From Tubulanus polymorphus (lineage: Eukaryota > Nemertea > Palaeonemertea > Tubulaniformes > Tubulanidae): a stretch of 60,000 nucleotides of DNA. Below are positions 33,940 to 44,199 of the stretch, piece after piece (positions within the stretch are counted from its first letter, which is position 1; each line of letters starts with the position of its first letter). The DNA is taken from positions 15,499,307 through 15,559,306 of the forward strand of contig NC_134031.1 in the NCBI RefSeq assembly GCF_964204645.1. Reading direction: 5' to 3'. The notes below the pieces were generated by a model, which had not been told where the DNA came from, did not search any database, and saw nothing but the letters and a program-made list of their open reading frames with translations. The position numbers and the translations under genes are program-made.

Positions 33940-34200
33940 CGATCGGAAATTTAGGTGTCACGTTTCGGTTATAATTATTCTCGCCGGAATGCGGCGGCGG
34001 CGCACACGCGGGCGCGCCTATATACACAAATCATATTCGCGGAGCACTTCTGTAATAAATTATGCAAGGCGCAAAAAAAATTTTTAATGTCTCGTTAGGT
34101 TCGGGTCGAGTCGCTTCCATGATGGCGCTCGTTTTCGATCGATAAATTCAGGGGGGAATAATTACATCGTACGAAATTCCCTTTCGACAACGAAGCGATA
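33940..34200. promoter_or_regulatory. CpG-rich, repeat-poor tract, candidate regulatory region
   Basis: Contains GCGGCGGCGGCGCACACGCG, GTAATAAATTATGCAAGG (homeodomain/POU-like) and TTCCATGATGGCGCTCG (YY1-like). Distinct from the AT-rich flanks. Inference from composition and motif words only. Confidence 0.28.
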
Positions 34201-34376
34201 TGGATTCTGTGTCTAGTTGAATTTTTGCAGTCGATAAAAGCGAAGAATCATTAGCGGGTGCAGTTTAGCAGCAGAAACGTTTGAAATTGGATATAATCGC
34301 GCCGTCATGCGTCTACTTAATTAACGATAACGACACCGCAGAAACGAATATTCGTAATCAGAATTCATCATTTCAG

Positions 34377-34455
34377 CGGTTTCATCGAATTGAACCCGGC
34401 GAGAACGAATCCGCTCAGCACGATTTCCTGTCAGAACCTGCTGAACTCTTGTCAG
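34377..34455 (+). CDS. candidate internal exon between TTTCAG and CAG|GTGTCG
   Basis: TTCATCATTTCAG| at 34376 and TGTCAG|GTGTCG at 34455 bound 79 bp. One phase is open throughout and lies within a 70-codon frame (34281-34493). The peptide is acidic and polar (IEPGENESAQHDFLSEPAEL), typical of a disordered linker. No partner exon was confirmed. Confidence 0.25.
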
Positions 34456-34499
34456 GTGTCGCCAACCTTTCAGCGGAACGATGTCTTGACTAGTGTGTG

Positions 34500-36330
34500 T
34501 TGCTACCGATAATGTAATAAAGAAGATGCCACCGCTCAGAAAGAAATCCGAGTCCTTAAAGGTTTCATTCAGTTATTGATCGTTTTTTTCGAAATTTCGA
34601 CTCTATACTCATAAGTCTTCGAATACTGAGGTTACTACAGGGATATGTAAACACGATTCGAAACAGAGTGACTAATTATATTATGATATATGTGGAAATT
34701 AGGACTAAACCTTTTCGGAATATTTTTTTCTCATAATTTCATATTTTGTATATCTCTTCATGGCACGTTGTAATTTATTGTGGAAATAAACGAATAATAA
34801 TAATTTTCATTATTCTTTCTGAGTATGGGATTTGCTTATCGTACGTTACAACCCGGCAAATTGTTTCATCAACGACTAAACTAACATCTGTAATGCGGAG
34901 GAGTTTTGCTGTCTTTTTACGATCGCCAATCACCTCTGTTATAACCTGAATTCTAACGTCGCTATTATGCACCCGCGCTTTCGAATACTCGTATAGCGTT
35001 TAGCACTTTGACAAAAAAGACATTTTCGTCTGAATGAATCGGTATGTATCGATCAAACAGTAGGTCTTTTTTTGCTATGAACCTTTGATGATATTGGCAA
35101 GGAGTTAGCTGCCAGCTAGCTATGTAGCTCTTTTCCATTCGCTGTTTATATTTATAGCCTCACGACGCGTATAACCATTTTAGTCTTCATTACGTTACGT
35201 ACGTACTTTCTAGTTTCTACTGTTGTATCCGTGGGTTTTATGCCAGACCTGTTCAGAGATTTAGTGACACTATTGAAATTAATGGGATTTTTTCGATGAT
35301 ATTATCACGGAGTCCCTAGATTCTGTTTATGACCGATAGATAATTAGAAATGTGCACGAAACTCGTAAAAATTTGAGTTGTTTGGCGTCGCATTATTCGG
35401 CATGCAATTATCCACTTAGTCCGCATCTTTTTTTTTAATCCCGCGAACAAAATACAGCGGTTCTATTTCGTTCGGAATGAGGTGTCATGCTAAGATCAAG
35501 TAGCTATTCTCGTAAGGCGTGATTGTCAGATGTCGAGGAAGGTGTCGAAGCATTGAAACAGTCACGATTAGGCGTGCGAAACCGGAACACGATATCCGTG
35601 ACTTCAAAGTTGCGTCGTACGTCAAAAGAAAATTATTCTTCGCACAGCAGTAACCTTTCCGCTTAATGTAATTTTTACTCCCACGTCGATTCGTCCCGTT
35701 TCAACCGATGAATCTAGGTTCCAACCAACCAATCGTATATATTGAAAATAACAGAGTATGTGACGCTTTGATGGAATATTATTGTATTCCGTCTGCGCGA
35801 TTTTGGAGGAAGTTCATTCTCGCAGTGCGCGCGGAACCAGTCCGTATGACCCGCATCAAACGGTTCGGGTGTGTCATTTTGTTCAATCCGAGTCTAACCT
35901 CAAAACCGTACTTTTCCGTGCTTATTTCACAACTCTAGAGAGGCGCTTTTGAATTTTCGGCGTTACCGTTATCATCATTATCATTATCATTATCATTATT
36001 GCCAGATCGTGTTCATACATCTACCAAGAGTACCGAAATTGGAATTATATATGTTTTTGCCATTATCATTGTTTACATCAAAGCAATCATTGTAAATGTT
36101 TTCTTTTTCTCTCGGGCCTCTTGAAGAGTTTCGCTAATGGTTTTTTTTCCGTGTCCCTCCCTTCGTCTATTGCAATATATTCCCGAATAGAGGACATAAA
36201 GTTGAAGTTAAAGGATTTATCTCTTTTCCCATGAAATTCACGCCGTTATAGCAGCAGCTTTTCAGACTTCGCTTGGACAGTGTAAGTAGTCGAAAAGGCC
36301 ATAGCCGTGAAATGATTTGACAAGTGAACT
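34500..36330. other. no strongly supported gene
   Basis: A plus frame at 35708-35938 (76 codons, ATG start, mixed peptide with RFWRKFILAVRAEP) is the best open frame but has no splice, Kozak or poly(A) support. CATTAT low-complexity words lie at 35970-36000. Confidence 0.3.
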
Positions 36331-36331
36331 C

Positions 36332-36454
36332 GGAGACTGCCAGTTCTCTGATAGGTTAACTTCATTTTATTGAAAATACGCATTGTTGCTTGCAGCGAAA
36401 GCTCGCATTTTCAATAAAATCTAGTTAACCTACAAAGTATCACCCGCAGTCTCC
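36332..36454. repeat. long hairpin (about 49-bp arms)
   Basis: GGAGACTGC...TAGGTTAACTTCATTTTATTG at 36332-36380 pairs with 36404-36454, which reads on the minus strand GGAGACTGC...TAGGTTAACTAGATTTTATTG. The inner 29 bp match at about 26 positions, with a 23-base loop. Probably a foldback/MITE; could also give a structured RNA. Confidence 0.75.
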
Positions 36455-36559
36455 ACATCTCCTTGAGTATATGTATACATAATGATAATCACGTACCAAT
36501 CCTTCCAAGAAGCGGAAAGACCATTTACGTTTAATATTTAACCTGTAGGAACAAGATTC

Positions 36560-36935
36560 CCGATAAAAGATGCCATTCATCACCTCCACACGACGCTCGG
36601 TTAATGTCGGTCTCAGTCGGAAATATGATCATAAACAACCCTTTCCGCGGTGACAAACTCCAGTGCAGGCGAGCCTAAATCTGACGATAAGAACCCATCT
36701 CACCCGAACAAACAGAGGCTCCGCGCACATAAACAACAACGATCTACGTCGAAATGACAAGCTCGTCTCGCAAACACACCTCCGGGAATGAGCGATAGTT
36801 TAATCAAGATATCTAATCAACTTTGTCAGGGTATCACCAGAATTACGGTCATTACACGGGCTCTCGGCAGAGAATGCGTCTAAACGCCATCATAGCCCGG
36901 TAATCATCGACATTAAACGCAATCTCGCCGCGCGC
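36560..36935. promoter_or_regulatory. repeat-poor tract, candidate enhancer
   Basis: About 375 bp of high-complexity, moderately GC sequence without open frames or repeats, with GATA-like (CGATAAGAAC), TAAT-core and CTTTGTC words. Such tracts in otherwise repeat-rich introns are often conserved regulatory elements. Conservation could not be tested here. Confidence 0.22.
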
Positions 36936-36936
36936 G

Positions 36937-37314
36937 CTACGACGACCTCGACACACGACAAAACACGGAGATCCCGCCGAATTGAAAAAAAGTTCGTTCA
37001 TCAAAAGCGCGTCGCGTTCGTATTTCCGGAGACGCTCGTATAGGAGAAACTTCTACAAGATCGTTCCAAATGCAACGTGCATCTTCAGCTTCGCCCGCTG
37101 ACATTATCTGAATTGATGGACGTAAATCTTTAAAAGCTTCGATAGAAATTCGCTCGCAAGTGGGTTCTATTATGCAGCGGTTACAAATCAGACCAAACCA
37201 CTGAAACTTGCAACTCGTATTATGTGTAGGAGGTATGACTATCAGATTTAATATATCCACGCATAGTAGTTGACAATAGCGAAAGTAGCTTCGACGAATG
37301 CGAAATATGATCAA
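36937..37314 (-). CDS. open frame, possible exon
   Basis: 125-codon minus frame in a CpG-rich stretch. The middle and last parts (SAGEAEDARCIWNDLVEVSP; EIRTRRAFDERTFFQFGG) look protein-like, with several Cys in the first half. Only a few frames this long are expected by chance at this composition. No donor or acceptor clearly fits and no poly(A) signal is close. Product unknown. Confidence 0.25.
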   Translation of the reverse strand: MIIFRIRRSYFRYCQLLCVDILNLIVIPPTHNTSCKFQWFGLICNRCIIEPTCERISIEAFKDLRPSIQIMSAGEAEDARCIWNDLVEVSPIRASPEIRTRRAFDERTFFQFGGISVFCRVSRSS

Positions 37315-37499
37315 AACTCGCAGTCGTTGAGAAGTTTTAACAGTATCAAGATAAGATCATATAAGCTTATGCGCGTGATTCATTCCGTCGTATTTCTACG
37401 AAAATTTGATTACGACTCAAACGATATGTACCGCCGACGCGCTTCGGTCAGGGCGTCACCGGCTGTAATTGAGTTCGAACCCCGTATATCCGCGTAATC

Positions 37500-39785
37500 T
37501 ACTTTGAACTCTGGAAGAAATCTATTTGCGGAAACGTTTGACGCACGAACTTAACCAAACGTTTCATAATCACATCAACATTAACGCCTAATACTCGGGG
37601 TCTTAGATATACACGAACGTAACGATATAGAGAAGATATAGAACGTAAAGAGAAGATACTCGCGTGGCCGACTTATGACACGTGATCGATAAAATGCAAA
37701 TGCTAATTCCATACCCAGACATGTGTCATCATACGTATACGATATTCACATCGATCCGCCATTTAGAAATATGTCTGATTAACTTGGCTTACGTTATCTG
37801 ATGATATGAGCTCAGAAATGTACGATGACCATTCAATTTAACAACGGCTGCTCGAGGTGGCTCGGACAGAAAAACAATTTAGTTTTATCACTACTATATG
37901 ATTATCATCTTAAGTTTATCATATCAATAAGTACATTTTTTTTGGAATATATACAACGTTTAGTTTGGTACTACTGAACTTGAACTTTATTTTACAACTC
38001 AAACCACATTAAGGTGATGTATTGGGGATACAGTGTATTGCTATTTTCCATACTACTAAATACTGACTGCCGTTAGGTGGTGGTGTCCTGGGTAAGATCA
38101 ATGGCATCATAATAAATAAGTTCTTTTTATCAAAGAATCGACCGTCATCCATCCATTTTAAGTATTTCGCGGAATCTCCCTAAACACGTGCATGTATGGA
38201 TTATTTTTTCGTTTCCAGCTTACATATTTCACAGTTTACCGAAATACGAACCCAAACGACGTCAATGCAACTCAACGCCAGTCTAATATTCGTATAGTTA
38301 TATAAGACAATTCCTGGGCCATTCCTACGCGCTAATGACACACTCACAACCGACTAATCTTACAGAATAATGTTATATGATATACCCACCATCAGTAACT
38401 ACTGATTGCTAGCTTATACATATCACATTCTTCTTAATTAAAACTTCTCATTGCATGGATGTATATATGTATGTACGCAACGATGAAAACACATTATTGA
38501 AGATCGTTGATAAATAGTTTCAAAATGGATCATACTGCTAGTAAAAATCCAAGTAGTGAAATGATATATGAAAATTGACATATACATTATAGGATCTACA
38601 GCCAAACTTGTAATGCGTATCTGTACTTTCTAGTGAGTTTTCTCTAAGAATCTTGAAAACCGGTCCGAGCTTAATTTGGTTCGGAATCGGAACTTTCTTA
38701 ATAGGGCCGTACCTACATAGCATATGATACTTTTTTTGGGGGGGATTAAAAAAGGGCAGTTACCTAAAGTCAAACACCGATATTATGCTGCAAACATCGC
38801 GCGTCGTTGCGTTCATCGTCGCATCACAGAAGAGATGATGCACTACAACGCATTTATATACAGACAACCAAACAACGGCGCTCATCATTTATATTGCAAC
38901 CGACATTTTATTAGACGCATCATAATGAAAAAGCGAATAATAACGTCGTTCATACTGCTATGATTACCGCACGATGTTAACCGAATCGTCGTGTAATTTC
39001 GGACCGACCGGCGATAGAAATTGAGTTACGTATACTTATATACAGTGAGCGGGGACGAATTGCATTTCTCGAAAGATTTACTGACAAAAGACGTTGACAA
39101 GATTTGCGTAACTTTCGCTGATGGTATATTTAACTGGTGATCTTCGTATAGAATTGTACGTTGTACATTAAGCAACTAATGGATTCGGTCATATTTGGCA
39201 CCAGTCGATGCGGCGTGTCTGCCAGGGATAGGTCGTGATCTAGCGAAAATCAACAGCGAGACTCGACAGCGACTAAATGGAATATTTTGAAAGGGCCTCA
39301 TCGGAGAACAACGCGGGAAGTAGACATCTTGTTGGACTTAAAGATCAATGATGTAGAATATCCTAAATCAATAATGGGATTGCCTAAAATATGCCTTAAA
39401 TATTATCTCTCTCTCTGCTCTCGTTTATCTCGTGGTCGCTTTGGTCCTAATGAAACGTCGGTGTTTGATATATGAATTCCACTGTTTCTCCCTGAGACGC
39501 GACCGGCTGCTAGATATTCCCCCGATTGATTGTATACCACAAATTCTTAGCGTGGGCTTTCAATTAGTAGAAGTCAAACCGCGTCATAAATTCAGCAAAT
39601 TCGCCGTCTCATTCGACCATTGATTAAGATTATTAAGACATTTACATCGAATATATAACGCTCATGCCCGAATTTGAAATTCTAACCAAATGTTAGATTG
39701 AAATTAAACCGATGCGCTTATCTTCCCAATCGTCGCCGCATATTGAATTACAAAGTATGATCAGGGATGGTTTCTATTTTTTTCT
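37500..39785. other. no supported gene
   Basis: AT-rich. Two overlapping plus frames at 39287-39623 read as protein in part (PPIDCIPQILSVGFQLVEVK) but lack splice signals. No clear repeat ends. Confidence 0.3.
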
Positions 39786-39790
39786 TTTAG

Positions 39791-39872
39791 CGAAATTCTT
39801 AATTCCGGTAAGGAAGGTTTCGACTACTGGATTATCTTCTCAAACGGCGAATATGTTGTACTTTCTGTGTAA
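39791..39872 (+). CDS. candidate terminal exon behind a strong acceptor
   Basis: TTTCTATTTTTTTCTTTTAG| (ending 39790) is the strongest pyrimidine tract plus AG in the window. One phase gives 26 codons to TAA; the peptide contains GKEGFDYWIIFSNGEYVVLS, hydrophobic and aromatic residues alternating with Gly, like a beta-strand-rich C-terminus. No AATAAA is visible nearby. A GGTAAGG at 39807 could instead make a 17-bp microexon. No upstream exon was found. Confidence 0.3.
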
Positions 39873-39942
39873 TGCCAACGGCCATCTATAATTCAGGATT
39901 ATCTGTTGTTTGTCGGTTCGGAAAAGCAGTTGTAGGAAATTC

Positions 39943-40343
39943 TACGGAAGCGACAAGGAGCCTCGAGTTGTCGCGTTCCAACTCAACAAGTCACCATAAT
40001 ATTATGTCGACATAACGCGAAATATGGCATCAATTCGACATTAAAACGTCGACGAATCGTGAAGTTCTGATGATATATTTCGTTTTGTCGACCATTCTGT
40101 CGACCCTTTGTTTTTTTCCGGGCGACAAGTCGACATGTTTATGACGACTCGAAGGTCAGTCGTCTTATTTCTGGCGTCTTCGTCTTCCATTTCGACGTGT
40201 CGTCAAATAACGGCTTTGCCCGTGGAAAATATTTAGTCAAAAGGTCACGAAATGGCAACATATTCGTGTCGACTTGTCACGATATGTCGACATAATTGGC
40301 ATGTTGCCACACGACAACTCGATGCCCCATTATGGCTCCCGTA
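39943..40343. mobile_element. palindromic MITE family E, copy 2 (long)
   Basis: TACGGAAGCGACAAGGAGCC at the left and, on the minus strand, TACGGGAGCCATAATGGGGC at the right are inverted ends, followed inward by CTCGAGTTGTCG / ATCGAGTTGTCG. ATGTCGACATA and GTCGAC words fill the interior. Flanked on both sides by AAATTC (39937-39942 and 40344-40349), a 6-bp target duplication. 401 bp, non-coding. Confidence 0.75.
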
Positions 40344-41140
40344 AAATTCAACCTGAATTCATGCGAAAAAAACCCAATAGATTTTTTTCTATATTTCACG
40401 AACCATTCATTCACGGGATATCGAAAACAAAATCATCTCAGCATCCAGTCGGGACAGGACCTAAATGAACTATTGCCGCGGTGTTTTAATGGATGTTTTG
40501 CGAGGCCACCAGGGAAGGAAGTATCGGTTCGTTTCAGACGAAAATGTCAAGCATCTAGATGTCTACACGAGGAGTCTAGGCTTCCCTAAGAGTTAGACGC
40601 TGTTTGGCGCCAAATGTGGAGTGCGAAAAAGAGTTGCTTAGTGTTGATTGGCATTAATTGGTTACTCGCACTTTGGTTATTGCCGAGCCAAATAGAATTT
40701 ATGATGCAATCAACGCCAGTCTCTTTTGCCCTTCGCGGAAAGTGGCAATAAAATGCCGGCGAGTGAACCAGGGAACGGATGTCAACAAATCAGAAATCTG
40801 TCGCGTGTCGTCCCTGGCAGTTGAGCATCTTATTATGCCCATCATTCTTAACATCATCCAGTCTCCACAAAGTCATCGGTAAAGTTCTCTGGACACTCAG
40901 CAGGGGTAGATCCAAGTGCAGGGTGCAGGGGTGCGCATCATCCTCTCCTTTGAAAATATTAAATGGTTGTGAAATTTTACGGGATAATAAAAATACTAAA
41001 TCGATACCTGTAAAAATTTTTAAATTCAAAATTAAACATTTTTGAATTCATAAGCTCGTTCTCTGTATCTAAAAAAACGGGTTAATGTTTTCCGACGGGT
41101 TTTCTTTCGTATAACTATGATGTGCGCTATCCTGAATCAG
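40344..41140. other. no strongly supported feature
   Basis: A plus frame at 40658-40882 contains a protein-like half (VNKSEICRVSSLAVEHL) that meets CATCG|GTAAAG at about 40878; without a start or acceptor it is only noted. Confidence 0.28.
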
Positions 41141-41379
41141 ACCCTACAGATCCGCTCCTGTCCGGTTCATTCCAAACGATGAATTGTAGTTTAATGAAAT
41201 CTGAACTGGGAACTGTAGACCGGGAACGTCTCAATCGTTTAATAGATCATTTCTGTTTAAAACTGTTTCGACCCGCGAATTTTACTAGTATGGAATTTGA
41301 CGATGCTTTATACAGGCGTTTCGTATACACACCTGTTTCATATCTATCGACTCTCGAAACATACCATTTTCTGGTCTAG
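41141..41379 (+). CDS. candidate terminal exon
   Basis: Two acceptor-like sites (CCTGAATCAG| at 41140 and CCTACAG| just after) share a phase with a frame of 79 codons ending in TAG. The peptide (SELGTVDRERLNRLIDHFCL; SMEFDDALYRRFVYTPVSYL) looks like a folded helical segment. No poly(A) signal was found close by; another phase from the same acceptor is open for 15 codons. Family unknown. Confidence 0.27.
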
Positions 41380-41399
41380 CTAGAGCAGCCGATTTGACA

Positions 41400-43035
41400 T
41401 TTATTTGAACGGCATTATTTATGCTCTATAGGGGATTACCTCGAGCCCAAGATAAGCCTAGTTCTTGTATTCTGGACACGAGCCCAGTAAGAAAGCTAGA
41501 ATTATGAAAATATCTAATAATATAATATAGTAATAGTTTACTATGTCTTTTGTGCGTATCTACGGCCGCCCGACTACAAAGCTCACGATTTAGTATCACA
41601 TTTCGACTAAACGCCAATTTGCGAAAATTCGTCCAGAGTGCTTATAATAGCGAGTGGTGACGGAACGCAGCTGCAGTCAGTCGGTTCAATGGTGAAATGC
41701 ACGCCGTCAGAAGTTAATCAGTTTATCAACTCGTATAACGTTAGCGCGTTTGCATTCTAATCTAGATTTCAACAACTCAGTTTCGACACTCAGTTTCTGC
41801 ACAACAGGAAAATTGCTTATCCGTGATATCCACCAACACGGAATAACCCGAATCATATAGTCGGAACATTTTGGCGTTGATCTTATAGATCGATCCGCGA
41901 AACATTTCGAAAGTTGAATCTGTTATCGAAGTTTCCAGTTCGTCGTGTTTTTTCTTTTACAAAGGAAAACTTCACGGATAAAAACGTCTCGACGATTGCC
42001 AGCGAAATTAAAGCTTTTATCTAAGTCCAGAATCAGACGTGCTTGTAATGAAGCTTTTCTAATCCGCGGTATATTTTCTAATGTTTAACGTTCGGGCGTT
42101 TTTCGCCTACACGCAATTCCATTCGCCCACGCTCCGTTTAGGCTGCGCATAACTTACTATAATGTTCACTTTCGCGAACGCGCCCGAAAATAAATATGGA
42201 TTTCTTTTATTGAATTATATTAGCCTAAAAACATACGGTGTATTTAATGTGGCTTCTTGACATACGAATAACTAACGATTCAGTCGTATATTTTTTATAC
42301 ATGTATATATCTTATCTGCGTCACAAAACCGCTAAAAGCGCTGCTTTATCTTAAGTAAAATAAACGACTGAATCTCCGTCGTCGTAGCTCTAGGTATAAA
42401 CAATTTCAGGAAACATCATTCGACCTGTAAACCGATATCGTCGTATACTCAAGTTTCGTATACCAAGCAATTCGACTCATCGAGAATGAAATATCACTCT
42501 GAACTTGCGTTGCGAACTCCGGGTTAATATATACATATTCACCAAATACAATATCGATTGTGATTTAAGATATTTCATCGAATATCGAAAAACTTATGTT
42601 CCCTATTGATTGTTAGACATAACATCGGATATATATATATATATATATATATCAGATCACTTCAATCAACTCCTAGAACGTCCGATCTTAGGTAAAAGAT
42701 GAACATATTCCCGAAATAATGATAATGATAATACTAATTTTTATACAGCGTCATTCTCATCGCAGACTCGTAACACTTTGCATAAAACAGGATAAGCAAT
42801 AATATAAAACGATACGAAGCCATTACAACATTTCAATTATAAGTTTCATTAAAAAATGAGTTATTAACCTCTTCTTAAGAATTACTAGTGACTCGCATTC
42901 ACGAATAGATTTCGATAGAAAATAGATTTTTTAGATAGATGAATTCCATAAAGCAGGTCTCGCGCAGTTAAAATATTAACAGCCATAACAACACTACATC
43001 AGTGTAGTACGGATAATATAGAGCGAATCACTTCA
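41400..43035. other. no supported gene
   Basis: AT-rich with a short AT microsatellite at 42630-42652. No exon evidence. Confidence 0.35.
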
Positions 43036-43038
43036 GCA

Positions 43039-43295
43039 TTCCCGAAGATGACTATTATTAGGATATGGTCGAAACGTTGATTGATCTACTAGCTTAAGGA
43101 AACATTTCAGAGTATTTCTTTGTGTAGGATTTTATATTCTTCTTCACAACACGGACTCGTAGTGTTTCATCGCATAATGATGACAATTGCGAAGTTGACG
43201 TCTAGGATAAAGCCGAAACGCTGAATAAACTACTAGCTCAAGGAAACATTTTCGGACTTAATTCTTTCGTTACTCTTGTGGGATTCTCTATACGT
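43039..43295 (+). repeat. tandem pair of 143-bp hairpin repeat (family G)
   Basis: Two head-to-tail units with GAAACGTTGA at 43071 and GAAACGCTGA at 43214, period 143. Each has a short imperfect stem before GAAAC, then CTACTAGCT-AAGGAAACATTT and a GTGGGATT-like word. Between them lies ACACGGACTCGTAGTGTTTCATC, also seen at 53144 and 55446 (minus). Resembles hammerhead-bearing tandem retroelement repeats, with the catalytic core degraded (CCGAAGATGA). Confidence 0.6.
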
Positions 43296-43299
43296 ATAT

Positions 43300-44040
43300 T
43301 ACTTCCCAAAATTTCTAATTCATTCAAATAAAATCTTGTACATTTTTCTTCTTATGAACTCCGTGTTGAAATTTAGTCAGCCAGCCGTATGAAAATCATG
43401 TGATTTAACGATTTCAAGGACCCTTCATTCCCACCGGTTCCGAAGCGTCGACCCATTTCAAGAACTATATCATGTCGACGACCCTTCATCAATACTCTTT
43501 CTTCGCGGCATGACACGCGGTCGCAGCAGCGCGATTTCAATCAGAAAATCTGTTCGATTATATCCCGCGCTGTGGGTAGCCCTCGCCAATAGTATTTTCA
43601 GATATACCTCAATAAGATAAATCATCGCCCGGATGACTATCAGCGCGAGCTTATCGCGTCATTTTACTGTAATAAAACATTCAATCAACTTTCTATAGGA
43701 TCTAGTCATATTCGCCGGAATATGCATTCAGACAAGGTAGTTTATTCGGCCCCAATCTGCTTTATCAGTGTATTCAATTGATATCAATATATCCGCGATG
43801 GGGCAATAAAACTGAACACGAGAAAATATCTTGAAAGTGTATTGGCGCCGTAAAAAATAACACATATTATATTGCCTTATATTGTCGAAAATAGATAATG
43901 TTATATGAATTATATATATATATATAATAATAGATAACTATCATATAAATTATCATTATACAGATTCTACCATATTGAGTTTCGATAAAGTTTGGATTTG
44001 AAAATATCAAAAATTGAATTGAATTGACCAGCAACCAATC
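43300..44040. other. no supported feature
   Basis: AT-rich with a short TATATA run at 43912-43926. Confidence 0.35.
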
Positions 44041-44050
44041 TAGCCCCGAT

Positions 44051-44190
44051 ATATTGATGACGTAGTGCACATGCTCAAAAAATAACTATCAAAATTTATC
44101 AAAAATGTTCAATTGCAAGAAAAGACGCCGAAATTATTAGTTATTTTTATTTGGAAACGCTAACACTGATGACGTACTGCACATCGACTC
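44051..44190 (-). repeat. dispersed TACGTCATC repeat, copies 4 and 5
   Basis: ATTGATGACGTAGTGCACATG at 44053 and ACTGATGACGTACTGCACATCGACTC at 44166 are inverted copies of the 4901 and 12042 units; the second keeps the AAACGCTAAC flank. Confidence 0.5.
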
Positions 44191-44199
44191 ACACAGAAC

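Noticed and set aside
37430-37500. tRNA-like GAGTTCGAACCCC word
   Set aside because: Only a weak B-box match; no A box, no stems, no second copy.
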